38,845 nt of DNA from a virus. The notes under the pieces are model-generated. The model did not search any database. It had not been told where the DNA came from and worked only from the letters and a program-made list of their open reading frames with translations. Each line of letters opens with the position of its first letter. The stretch's first letter is position 1. Of the stretch, positions 11,501-17,091 are shown in pieces. The DNA lies in IMG/VR virus record IMGVR_UViG_3300031712_000052, positions 94,666 to 133,510 of that record. One strand, written 5' to 3'. The position numbers and the translations under genes are program-made.

Positions 11501-11574
11501 GCCCCTGTAAGTCTAATTGGAAAGGAACAGACGCTACGAACGTCTGGGTGGGGATTCGAATTCCTCCAGGGGCA
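11501..11574 (+). tRNA. tRNA-Arg(ACG)
   Basis: Acceptor GCCCCTG/CAGGGGC, anticodon stem AGACG/CGTCT with loop CTACGAA (anticodon ACG, an A34 that would need TadA deamination), T arm GGGGA-TTCGAAT-TCCTC. Confidence 0.92.
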
Positions 11575-11578
11575 CTAA

Positions 11579-11649
11579 GCCAGCAATCCAAGTGGTTGGG
11601 ACGGACGCCTCATAAGCGTTTGGAGTGGGATCATACCCCGCTGCTGGCA
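11579..11649 (+). tRNA. tRNA with CAU anticodon (Met or Ile2), divergent
   Basis: Acceptor GCCAGCA/TGCTGGC, anticodon stem GACGC/GCGTT with loop CTCATAA (anticodon CAT), T stem GTGGG/CCCGC with loop ATCATAC. A54 in the T loop and A at position 8 are unusual. This is the second CAU tRNA here, so one may read Met and the other AUA after lysidine modification. Confidence 0.83.
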
Positions 11650-11658
11650 CAATTTTAC

Positions 11659-11731
11659 GGGAGCGTCGTCTAGTGGCCAGGACGGTTGCCCTACAAGCAA
11701 CTCATCGAGAGTTCGAGTCTCTCCGCTCCCA
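11659..11731 (+). tRNA. tRNA-Val(UAC), with C33
   Basis: Acceptor GGGAGCG/CGCTCCC, D stem GTCT/GGAC, anticodon stem GTTGC/GCAAC with loop CCTACAA (anticodon TAC, C at 33), T arm GAGAG-TTCGAGT-CTCTC. Confidence 0.91.
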
Positions 11732-11766
11732 CTGTCTTTTCTGTACCGCCGAAATAAGGAGAGTGC

Positions 11767-12054
11767 ATGTACGAAACCATTCAAGATCGATTCAACGCAT
11801 TTCATGCTAGCAATCCTATTGTGTACAAGGAGTTGGTACGACTAGCAACAGATATGAAGAACAAGGGGCACAACAAAATAGGTATTAGGATGTTGTGGGA
11901 GGTTATGCGCTGGAACATTCTGATGAAGGTGGTAACTATTTCAGATGACTATAAGTTGAACGATCACTTCACCAGCAGATATGTTCGTTTGATTACAGCA
12001 AACGAACCACTCCTAAAGGATGTGTTTGAACTGCGTGAACTAAGGGCGCAGTAG
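11767..12054 (+). CDS. conserved phage hypothetical protein (95 aa)
   Basis: The pattern FHASNPIVYKELVRLATDMKNKGHNKIGIRMLWEVMRWNI...DDYKLNDHFTSRYVRLI belongs to a small helical family I have seen often in phage and prophage accessory regions, without a known function. It is soluble and without cysteines. AAGGAG lies six bases before ATG. It stands alone between tRNA-Val and tRNA-Asp, followed by an 8-bp hairpin. Confidence 0.75.
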   Translation: MYETIQDRFNAFHASNPIVYKELVRLATDMKNKGHNKIGIRMLWEVMRWNILMKVVTISDDYKLNDHFTSRYVRLITANEPLLKDVFELRELRAQ

Positions 12055-12069
12055 TTAGATTGGCTAAAG

Positions 12070-12088
12070 TCAGTCCAAAGGGCTGACC
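12070..12088 (+). terminator. 8-bp hairpin before tRNA-Asp
   Basis: GTCAGTCC and GGGCTGAC (one G-U pair) around a three-base loop, between the stop codon at 12054 and tRNA-Asp. No U-run, so a processing stem is as likely as a terminator. Confidence 0.4.
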
Positions 12089-12093
12089 ACAAT

Positions 12094-12166
12094 GGTCTCA
12101 TCGTTCAGCCAGGTAGGACATCTGATTGTCGATCAGAATACGCGGGTTCAAATCCCGCTGAGACCG
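12094..12166 (+). tRNA. tRNA-Asp(GUC)
   Basis: Acceptor GGTCTCA/TGAGACC, D stem GTTC/GGAC, anticodon stem TCTGA/TCAGA with loop TTGTCGA (anticodon GTC), T arm GCGGG-TTCAAAT-CCCGC, discriminator G as for Asp. Confidence 0.93.
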
Positions 12167-12200
12167 CTTTGACTAGAGGTCACAAATACAACTGGAGGAA

Positions 12201-12581
12201 ATGATGGCTGTGAAAGACGCCTACTTTGGATTCGGAATTAGCCCGACAAGAGTAAAGCCAGTCCCGTGGGATAGAAACGATGTTGTTGGCGCACTACCAG
12301 GGTATGTCATGGAGACTGGTGGTCCTTGTGTGGCTAAATTATCTGTGGCTTGTGGGCCTGAAACTGGTAACTCTGCGGACACGGTATTGGAAATAGAGGA
12401 CTTAGGCAGTTTCCAGATGTTTGCTCATGTCACTGATAATGGGCATTCAGTAGGTCATGAAAAAGTACAGATCCGATTCAAAGGGGAGTGGGAACGTGCC
12501 ATGTTGAAGGCATTCTGCCAGCTAATCATTGATTTCATAGAAGAAGATGCTGAAGACGAGAAGAGGATAAGATCGTTATAG
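12201..12581 (+). CDS. hypothetical protein (126 aa)
   Basis: MMAVKDAYFGFGISPTRVKPVPWDRNDVVGALPG at the N terminus, a beta-rich middle (VAKLSVACGPETGNS...TVLEIEDLG) and an acidic helical end (LIIDFIEEDAEDEKRIRSL). Not recognised. TGGAGGAA precedes two consecutive ATG codons; either could be used. Its last bases abut a broken tRNA. Confidence 0.65.
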   Translation: MMAVKDAYFGFGISPTRVKPVPWDRNDVVGALPGYVMETGGPCVAKLSVACGPETGNSADTVLEIEDLGSFQMFAHVTDNGHSVGHEKVQIRFKGEWERAMLKAFCQLIIDFIEEDAEDEKRIRSL

Positions 12582-12588
12582 GTTCGAT

Positions 12589-12640
12589 CCCGCTGTAGCT
12601 TAATTGGATCAAAGCCTGCAGAGCTTGACGTGCTCTAACA
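12589..12640 (+). pseudogene. 5' half of a disrupted tRNA-Val(GAC)
   Basis: Acceptor strand CCCGCTG, then TA, D arm GCTT-loop-AAGC, and anticodon stem AGAGC/GCTCT with loop TTGACGT (anticodon GAC). The D-to-anticodon connector is four bases instead of one. No T arm or 3' acceptor follows; an HNH gene starts instead. The missing acceptor strand appears at 13246-13252 (CGGCGGG), which pairs fully with CCCGCTG allowing one G-U. Confidence 0.5.
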
Positions 12641-12659
12641 TGTGTTGTATGGTTGGTTC

Positions 12660-13133
12660 ATGCCGACTTGTGCAAAATGTGGTCGTAGGTTTGACAAGGT
12701 ACACAGACTTGGTAGGCCCGTACGAACAGGCAAACCTAGGAAGTACTGTGCATCTTGCAAACCTGTGGGTTTAACCATGCATAAAGAGACGCACGGGGAG
12801 TGTACCTGCACAGTGTGTGGTAGGCGATATACATACAACAGGAAGAAAGGACACACTAGATCGAAGTGCGGTACATGTTCATGCAATCAGAGACGCTTTG
12901 ATGTCAAGAAGCGGGCAGTGGCATATAAGGGTGGAAAGTGCAAGTTTTGTGGCTACAAGAGATGTATGAGGGCTCTGAAGTTCCACCACAAGGACCCAGC
13001 AAAGAAAGACTTCAGTATAGCAGGCAATCATTGCAGGGCATGGAGTGTTGTGGTTAAGGAGCTGGATAAGTGCGTTTTGGTATGCTCCAACTGCCATGAT
13101 GAGATACATGAAGGATTGATCAGCCTGGCATAG
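12660..13133 (+). CDS. HNH endonuclease with extra zinc knuckles (157 aa)
   Basis: Four cysteine pairs precede the nuclease part (CAKCG, YCASC, CTVCG, CGTCSC). Then CKFCG, LKFHHKDP (the first His of HNH) and CVLVCSNCHDEIHEG complete an HNH fold at residues ~95-155. I chose ATG at 12660 (MPTCAKCG); upstream GTG at 12642 is possible. No Shine-Dalgarno site is evident, and the start lies inside the remains of a tRNA. The stop codon overlaps the acceptor strand of tRNA-Ile. This fits a homing gene that interrupted a tRNA. Confidence 0.82.
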   Translation: MPTCAKCGRRFDKVHRLGRPVRTGKPRKYCASCKPVGLTMHKETHGECTCTVCGRRYTYNRKKGHTRSKCGTCSCNQRRFDVKKRAVAYKGGKCKFCGYKRCMRALKFHHKDPAKKDFSIAGNHCRAWSVVVKELDKCVLVCSNCHDEIHEGLISLA

Positions 13134-13197
13134 CACAATTTGGTGGTGCAATGGCTCTATAAGCCGGAGGTTGAGTGTTCGAATCACTCTGCCAGGA
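13124..13197 (+). tRNA. tRNA-Ile(UAU), with C33
   Basis: Acceptor CCTGGCA/TGCCAGG, D stem GCAC/GTGC, anticodon loop TCTATAA (anticodon TAT, C at 33) on a stem with one mismatch at its base, T arm GAGTG-TTCGAAT-CACTC. The 5' end overlaps the HNH stop codon. Confidence 0.85.
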
Positions 13198-13253
13198 CTA
13201 TAAGCGGGAGACCCTGACAAGGCTTCGTGTCGGTTCGACTCCGACCGGCGGGA
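13198..13253 (+). pseudogene. 3' half of a tRNA
   Basis: It begins with CTATAAGC-GGGAG, a near repeat of the Ile anticodon region just upstream, then T arm GTCGG-TTCGACT-CCGAC, acceptor strand CGGCGGG and discriminator A. There is no matching 5' half next to it; the only complementary acceptor strand is CCCGCTG at 12589-12595. Confidence 0.5.
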
Positions 13254-13261
13254 CAACTTAT

Positions 13262-13344
13262 GGGGGAGTAGCAGAACTGGAACATGCTCTGGACTTAAAA
13301 TCCGGCGTCGAAAGGCACTGTGGGTTCGAATCCCATCTCCCCTA
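13262..13344 (+). tRNA. tRNA-Leu(UAA)
   Basis: Acceptor GGGGGAG/CTCCCCT, anticodon stem CTGGA/TCCGG with loop CTTAAAA (anticodon TAA), long class II variable arm (CGTCGAAAGGCAC), T arm GTGGG-TTCGAAT-CCCAT. Confidence 0.91.
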
Positions 13345-13349
13345 CTAAC

Positions 13350-13431
13350 GTGATCGTGGTGGAATTGGCATACACACTGGCTTGAGGTGCCAGGCCGAAA
13401 GGCATTGAGGGTTCGAGTCCCTTCGATCACA
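13350..13431 (+). tRNA. tRNA-Leu(GAG)
   Basis: Acceptor GTGATCG/CGATCAC, anticodon stem CTGGC/GCCAG with loop TTGAGGT (anticodon GAG), long variable arm GCC-GAAA-GGC, T arm GAGGG-TTCGAGT-CCCTT. Confidence 0.92.
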
Positions 13432-13435
13432 CCAT

Positions 13436-13510
13436 GCGAGGGTAGTCCAATTGGCAGGAGACACATGCCTTAGGAGCATGCCAGTGTGGGTTCGAATCCC
13501 ATCCCTCGTA
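13436..13510 (+). tRNA. tRNA with UAG anticodon (Leu) on a class I scaffold
   Basis: Acceptor GCGAGGG/CCCTCGT, anticodon stem CATGC/GCATG with loop CTTAGGA (anticodon TAG, reading CUA), T arm GTGGG-TTCGAAT-CCCAT. The variable region is only CCAGT, five bases, so it lacks the long arm of bacterial leucine tRNAs. The charging amino acid is uncertain. Confidence 0.86.
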
Positions 13511-13515
13511 CAAAT

Positions 13516-13589
13516 GCCCAGGTAGCCCAACGGAAGAGGCACAGCGTTCAGAACGCTGAAAGGTGTGAGTTCAAATCTCATTCTGGGTA
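13516..13589 (+). tRNA. tRNA with CAG anticodon (Leu) on a class I scaffold
   Basis: Acceptor GCCCAGG/TCTGGGT, anticodon stem CAGCG/CGCTG with loop TTCAGAA (anticodon CAG), short variable region, T arm GTGAG-TTCAAAT-CTCAT. Confidence 0.87.
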
Positions 13590-13605
13590 CCACGAAAGGA
13601 AGTTC

Positions 13606-14166
13606 ATGAAGGCATGTTCTCTATGCGGAAAGCGTAAAGAATACTCCGATTTTCCGATCAACAAGACTAGATCTGATGGATTTGGATACATATGTAAGGA
13701 GTGTCAGAGATCATATGCAAGGAAACACTACTATGCTAATAGACAGTACTACAGGGATAAGGCCAGTAAGTTGAATGGTGATCCTAGAGCGGTAGCAATG
13801 GCAAACGCACGTAGTCGTGCACATAGAAGTCGCCTAAGTGTGGCCCAGTTAATAGTACTGGACAGCAAGAAGAGTGATAGAAAACGCGGGAGGGAGAATA
13901 CACTAGAGTTAGAGCATGTGGAAGACTTGATCGCGCAAGGTTGTTCCTACTGTGGTGAAAGAAACATGAGGATGACTTTAGATCGTATTGACAACAATCT
14001 AGGGCATGTGCATGACAATGTCATAGCGGCATGTATCCGATGCAATTATTTACGAAGAGACATACCCTACTCCGCGTGGTTGATTTTGGTGCCGGCCATA
14101 CGGGAAGTAGTAAGACGTGGCTTGTTTGGTACATGGACTGGGAGGTGTGATAACACACGCAAGTAG
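13606..14166 (+). CDS. HNH homing endonuclease (186 aa)
   Basis: N-terminal zinc pair CSLCG near residue 4 and CKEC near 32, a basic tyrosine-rich linker, then CSYCG near 126, MTLDRIDNNLGHVHDN (the HNH core with D, H and N) and CIRCNYLRRD. This is the common phage HNH arrangement of free-standing homing endonucleases. AAAGGAAG before ATG at 13606 fixes the start just after a leucine tRNA. Another class I Leu tRNA follows directly, so the gene may have inserted between related tRNAs. Confidence 0.9.
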   Translation: MKACSLCGKRKEYSDFPINKTRSDGFGYICKECQRSYARKHYYANRQYYRDKASKLNGDPRAVAMANARSRAHRSRLSVAQLIVLDSKKSDRKRGRENTLELEHVEDLIAQGCSYCGERNMRMTLDRIDNNLGHVHDNVIAACIRCNYLRRDIPYSAWLILVPAIREVVRRGLFGTWTGRCDNTRK

Positions 14167-14171
14167 CTTAT

Positions 14172-14245
14172 GCCGGCATACCCCAATTGGAAGAGGGAAT
14201 AGGCCCAAACCCTATTAGTTGAGGATTCGAATTCCTCTGCCGGTA
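14172..14245 (+). tRNA. tRNA with CAA anticodon (Leu) on a class I scaffold, C33
   Basis: Acceptor GCCGGCA/TGCCGGT, anticodon stem ATAGG/CCTAT with loop CCCAAAC (anticodon CAA, C at 33), variable region TAGTT, T arm GAGGA-TTCGAAT-TCCTC. It is the third leucine-anticodon tRNA here without a long variable arm. Confidence 0.85.
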
Positions 14246-14259
14246 CAAATGGAGACATC

Positions 14260-14457
14260 ATGAACAACTGCAGAAGTGTTTTAGAGCTACTGAGATACGC
14301 TGAAGAGATGGTGATCCAAATATGTGAATTGCCACCCACCTTAGATGTGCAAGATGTGTCTGTGCAGATAGGCGGGGATGGGGTGACTGTATCGTACACA
14401 TGGAAGCCACCTACTCCAGTTGTCCGCCTGACGTTCGATATCTCGAGAGGCACTTGA
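14260..14457 (+). CDS. hypothetical protein (65 aa)
   Basis: MNNCRSVLELLRYAEEMVIQICELPPTLDVQDVSVQIGGDGVTVSYTWKPP: one helix followed by a beta-rich part with alternating hydrophobic residues. Not recognised. GGAG is five bases before ATG. Confidence 0.6.
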   Translation: MNNCRSVLELLRYAEEMVIQICELPPTLDVQDVSVQIGGDGVTVSYTWKPPTPVVRLTFDISRGT

Positions 14458-14500
14458 CTTTACTAAACCTGTGCGTATCCTAGACTCATGATTTCGCGTC

Positions 14501-14818
14501 ATTAACACCGGCCCAATTACTCAGTACATCATTACTCGAGAAGACCTGCCGAGAGGCATACAAGCCGCCCAGGTCGCTCATGCAGCCGGTAGCGTTGGTA
14601 AACATCCTGCAGAGACACATGTTGTTGTCTTAGCTGCGAAGGATGAGTTCGATCTACTAGATTTGTCTACTGGACTAGTAGAGGCTGGTATAGAGCACAC
14701 AGTTGTGCGGGAGCCAGATCTGCCGTGGAATGGTCAGGCTATGGCGATAGGGTGTGGTTTGTTGAGAGACAGACGATCTATAAGAAAGGTGGTGTCGAAC
14801 CTGCCCCTACTCAAGTAG
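14501..14818 (+). pseudogene. peptidyl-tRNA hydrolase 2-like frame without a normal start
   Basis: A clear 105-codon frame reads QYIITREDLPRGIQAAQVAHAAG, ETHVVVLAAKDEFDLLDL and DLPWNGQAMAIG. This is the PTH2-type fold, which cuts peptidyl-tRNA or related ester bonds; phage copies of about this length exist. No ATG, GTG or TTG lies in frame upstream before a TGA. The first usable codon is ATT at 14501. An ATG at 14488 would join this frame if one base between 14491 and 14500 were removed, so either a rare AUU start, a frameshift or a damaged gene explains it. The catalytic region is intact, and the tRNA-rich setting fits its role. Confidence 0.7.
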
Positions 14819-14822
14819 TTAT

Positions 14823-14890
14823 GCGGCGGTCGTCTAAGATAGGTAGCCCTCGAAAGGGGTTGATGGTGGTATCAAATCCATCCTGCCGCA
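14823..14890 (+). tRNA. tRNA-Phe(GAA)-like, shortened D arm, C33
   Basis: Acceptor GCGGCGG/CTGCCGC, anticodon stem AGCCC/GGGTT with loop TCGAAAG (anticodon GAA, C at 33). Only 13 bases lie between position 9 and the anticodon stem, so the D stem cannot form normally, and the T loop is eight bases (TATCAAAT). Total length is 68. It may be a decaying gene or a truncated but working tRNA. Confidence 0.65.
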
Positions 14891-14895
14891 CTAAT

Positions 14896-14969
14896 GGGTC
14901 CGTGGCGCAATGATGGCGCACCAAGAGTAATGACCTTGGAGGTTGTTGGTTTGAGTCCAACCGGACCCA
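14896..14969 (+). tRNA. tRNA with a nine-base anticodon loop
   Basis: Acceptor GGGTCCG/CGGACCC, D arm GCGC-AATGATG-GCGC, anticodon stem CCAAG/CTTGG perfect, T arm GTTGG-TTTGAGT-CCAAC. The anticodon loop is AGTAATGAC, nine bases rather than seven, so the anticodon cannot be assigned. All other arms are standard, which argues against a pseudogene. Confidence 0.75.
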
Positions 14970-15008
14970 CAGATTTCCGATGGAGGTTAAACTAGCAAGG
15001 AGAGAATC

Positions 15009-15536
15009 ATGTCAGCTGCAACAATGGTCCTAGTACTGGATGCGGAATTCATGCCGTTGAGGATAGACCCTCTGCGGAGAGCATGGAAGAAGATCGTTCT
15101 AGGTAAGGTAGAGGTTATCCGTCACTCGCATGATCAAACTATTACAGTTTCAGGACGTGCGACACCTCTGCCTTCAGTAGTTAGGCTACTGAAGCACTTC
15201 AATCGGAACAGGATAAAGATCAAGTTCTCGAGATTGAATATATATGCCCGCGATGATTTCAGGTGTCAGTACTGTGGCGAGCAATTCATGACAGAGGACC
15301 TGACTTTCGACCACGTCTTTCCACAGAGTCGTGGCGGAAAGACAGAGTGGACGAACATTGTTTCGTGCTGTGTTCCGTGCAACCATGCCAAGGCCAACAG
15401 GACTCCTGAAGAGGCAGGCGTGCATCTGATAACGAAGCCGAGAAGGCCATACTTTGTACCAGTGACAGATGTACGTATGGACCTGAGGCACAGGCCGAAG
15501 GAATGGGACGACTACTGGTACGTCAGTTTGAAGTAG
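15009..15536 (+). CDS. HNH endonuclease, bacterial type (175 aa)
   Basis: An N-terminal beta-rich domain (MVLVLDAEFMPLRIDPLRRAWKKIVLGKVEVI) precedes CQYCG near residue 93, LTFDHVFPQSRGGKTEWTNIVSCCVPCNHAKANRTPEEAG. This is the standard HNH core with both zinc pairs and the D-H...N residues, in the family of HNH proteins widespread in bacterial genomes and phages, often near packaging genes. AAGGAGAGAATC precedes ATG. It closes the tRNA region and ends just before the terminator of the opposing operon. Confidence 0.9.
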   Translation: MSAATMVLVLDAEFMPLRIDPLRRAWKKIVLGKVEVIRHSHDQTITVSGRATPLPSVVRLLKHFNRNRIKIKFSRLNIYARDDFRCQYCGEQFMTEDLTFDHVFPQSRGGKTEWTNIVSCCVPCNHAKANRTPEEAGVHLITKPRRPYFVPVTDVRMDLRHRPKEWDDYWYVSLK

Positions 15537-15540
15537 GGCT

Positions 15541-15576
15541 AAAAAAGAGACTCCACGGGCTTTGGGCCCGTGGAGT
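15541..15576 (-). terminator. intrinsic terminator of the minus-strand operon
   Basis: An 11-bp stem at 15550-15576 (ACTCCACGGGC / GCCCGTGGAGT) is followed, on the minus strand, by CTC and six T. It lies 28 bases past the stop codon of the 15605-15904 gene. It may also stop plus-strand transcripts from the HNH gene, but no U-run exists in that direction. Confidence 0.85.
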
Positions 15577-15604
15577 ACTCTGCTTGTGCTTCTTTAGCCT
15601 ACCT

Positions 15605-15904
15605 CTACAGATGCCCGTCGTCTGGATGATCGAGTGGAATCAAGCTGCTAGAATCAAGTGGGGCCAAGATGTTGGAATCATCGGAGCCATCCGCTTCTTC
15701 AAGCTGCGTGTCATCTACTGGCTCTAGACATTCCTTCAAGGTTGCCGGAATCACCTTTCCATTCTGATCAACCCTTTCTGGTCTTGTGAAATTCCACAAC
15801 TCACCAGCTGGAGTTGTAACTGTCCAGATGCCCACAACTTCTCGTATGTGACATCCCTTACTCTCCAACTCGTCTCTAAGCACTTTTTTGATGTCCATGT
15901 TCAT
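15605..15904 (-). CDS. hypothetical protein (99 aa)
   Basis: MNMDIKKVLRDELESKGCHIREVVGIWTVTTPAGELWNFTRPERV, then an acidic, serine-rich tail (DDTQLEEADGSDDSN). Not recognised. GAGGGC precedes ATG. The start overlaps the end of the upstream minus-strand gene, so the two are coupled. Confidence 0.7.
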   Translation of the reverse strand: MNMDIKKVLRDELESKGCHIREVVGIWTVTTPAGELWNFTRPERVDQNGKVIPATLKECLEPVDDTQLEEADGSDDSNILAPLDSSSLIPLDHPDDGHL

Positions 15905-16155
15905 GCCCTCGCTGCAGTCCTATCCACACGGTACAGGTGGGGCAGGAGTGCTTCTAGACTCCGAATGTTGTTGAGTGCTTTGGTCAGACTCTCCCTTCGT
16001 TTACCCTCACTTCCTGTGGCGGCCTCATTCAGGTGTTTCCTGGTGATAGGCACCAGCTTGTGATCAGGGGTTCTAATGGTTTCGAACAGCCTGAACTTGT
16101 CCTCCGCGTCTGATAGATCTATGGCAAGCTTTCTGATCAAATCTGGTTCTGGCAT
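15901..16155 (-). CDS. hypothetical protein (84 aa)
   Basis: MPEPDLIRKLAIDLSDAEDKFRLFETIRTPDHKLVPITRKHLNEAATGSEGKRRESLTKALNNIRSLEALLPHLYR: helical and charged, no cysteines. Not recognised. GGAGGAACTCT precedes ATG. First gene of the two-gene operon, read divergently from the HAD gene. Confidence 0.7.
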   Translation of the reverse strand: MPEPDLIRKLAIDLSDAEDKFRLFETIRTPDHKLVPITRKHLNEAATGSEGKRRESLTKALNNIRSLEALLPHLYRVDRTAARA

Positions 16156-16172
16156 AGAGTTCCTCCACTGTT

Positions 16173-16180
16173 CTTATCCC
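16173..16180 (-). promoter_or_regulatory. GGGATAAG element of the minus-strand operon
   Basis: Minus-strand GGGATAAG about 20 bases before the start codon at 16155, a variant of the GTATAAG element seen before other minus-strand genes. Confidence 0.45.
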
Positions 16181-16195
16181 AGAATATGTGTAAGT

Positions 16196-16229
16196 TTGAC
16201 ACAGTGCAATTAGACGCAGTCTAATTGCA
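16196..16229 (+). promoter_or_regulatory. plus-strand promoter overlapping a perfect palindrome
   Basis: TTGACA at 16196-16201 and TCTAAT at 16220-16225, 18 bases apart, look like a sigma-70 promoter for the HAD gene. An inverted repeat with 11-bp arms (16205-16215 and 16219-16229, core CAATTAGAC/GTCTAATTG around GCA) covers the spacer and the -10 box. A repressor bound here would block the promoter, and the site lies between two divergent transcription units. Confidence 0.65.
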
Positions 16230-16262
16230 GCGCGTTAGACTTTGTTGTGATATGCTGGCGGC

Positions 16263-16643
16263 ATGGCACAAACCACTCGTCCCAAGGTACTGGCAGTTGA
16301 TCTAGACGGTACTCTCCTCGAAGATGATCACCCAGACTTGGGAAAACCCATACCTGGTGTTGTAGCAGTTCTACGTGCTGTAAGAGCGGCTGGCTGGAAG
16401 ATTACAGTTTGGACTGTCCGAGATGAGGATGCGGAGGTAAGGAAGCATCTCAAAGCTGCTGATGTACCTTTCGACTACATCAACGAGAATCCTTTTGGTC
16501 CGACGAACGGAAGCAGGAAGATCTATGCGGATGTCTACCTAGACAACCATGCTATCCAGTTCAACGGGGAGACTAGAGGACTGGCGGAAGAGATCATAAA
16601 CTTCAAGTCTTGGGAGAAGAGAAACCCTGTGTCAGGAGAGTAG
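16263..16643 (+). CDS. HAD-superfamily hydrolase (126 aa)
   Basis: Motif I DLDGTLLEDD near residues 13-22 holds the nucleophile Asp, VWTVRD near residue 49 is motif II (T), and YADVYLDNHAI near residues 98-108 supplies the later acidic residue. Only a small cap is possible at this length. Such phage proteins resemble short HAD phosphatases of unknown substrate, with a nucleotide or sugar phosphate likely. The ribosome-binding site is weak (CTGGCGGC). Confidence 0.85.
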   Translation: MAQTTRPKVLAVDLDGTLLEDDHPDLGKPIPGVVAVLRAVRAAGWKITVWTVRDEDAEVRKHLKAADVPFDYINENPFGPTNGSRKIYADVYLDNHAIQFNGETRGLAEEIINFKSWEKRNPVSGE

Positions 16644-16652
16644 TTTCTGATG

Positions 16653-16682
16653 TTGACCTGGGTGGGCGCGTAGAGGGATACT
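16653..16682 (+). promoter_or_regulatory. putative promoter of the holin/lipoprotein operon
   Basis: TTGACC (16653-16658) and GATACT (16677-16682), 18 bases apart, about 40 bases before the holin-like start. The spacing equals that of the promoter at 16196. Confidence 0.5.
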
Positions 16683-16720
16683 AATGTCGTACGTTTTCGA
16701 CTGTTGAGAAGGAGCGAAAC

Positions 16721-17089
16721 ATGAACTCAAGACTGCAGCACATCCTGACCTTGCTAGGCGTCATTGCTATTCCAGTACTCACCATTTGGCAAAGTGGCTC
16801 TGATCTGGCTGCAAAAATAGCCATGTCGGTTGCCACCGCACTGGCTCTGTGGTTTGACCCAGCACAACGCAAACAGATTTATCAGATCGCTCTTGGTGCA
16901 CTAGCAATTCTAGGTCCTGTGGGTGTCATACTACTCACACATGTGACCCCAGGTTCTGCAGTGTGGGGCTACATAAGCATTGCACTGGCTGTCTTCACGA
17001 ACTTGACGAAGGCATTTACCGGGCAGGACTCCGCTAGTAAGCCTTTGGCAGCTGTTGGAGTATCGTCTACAGAACAACCGGGCAGATAG
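16721..17089 (+). CDS. holin-like membrane protein (122 aa)
   Basis: Three hydrophobic segments: about residues 8-22 (LTLLGVIAIPVLTIW), 30-45 and 55-98 with two further helices (IALGALAILGPVGVILL, VWGYISIALAVF). A short polar tail follows. The size and shape are those of small phage holins, which form holes in the inner membrane for lysis. AAGGAGCGAAAC precedes ATG. It heads an operon with a lipoprotein gene. Confidence 0.65.
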   Translation: MNSRLQHILTLLGVIAIPVLTIWQSGSDLAAKIAMSVATALALWFDPAQRKQIYQIALGALAILGPVGVILLTHVTPGSAVWGYISIALAVFTNLTKAFTGQDSASKPLAAVGVSSTEQPGR

Positions 17090-17091
17090 CC

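Noticed and set aside
13198-13253. Complete tRNA with long variable arm
   Set aside because: No adjacent 5' acceptor strand or D arm; only the 3' half is present.
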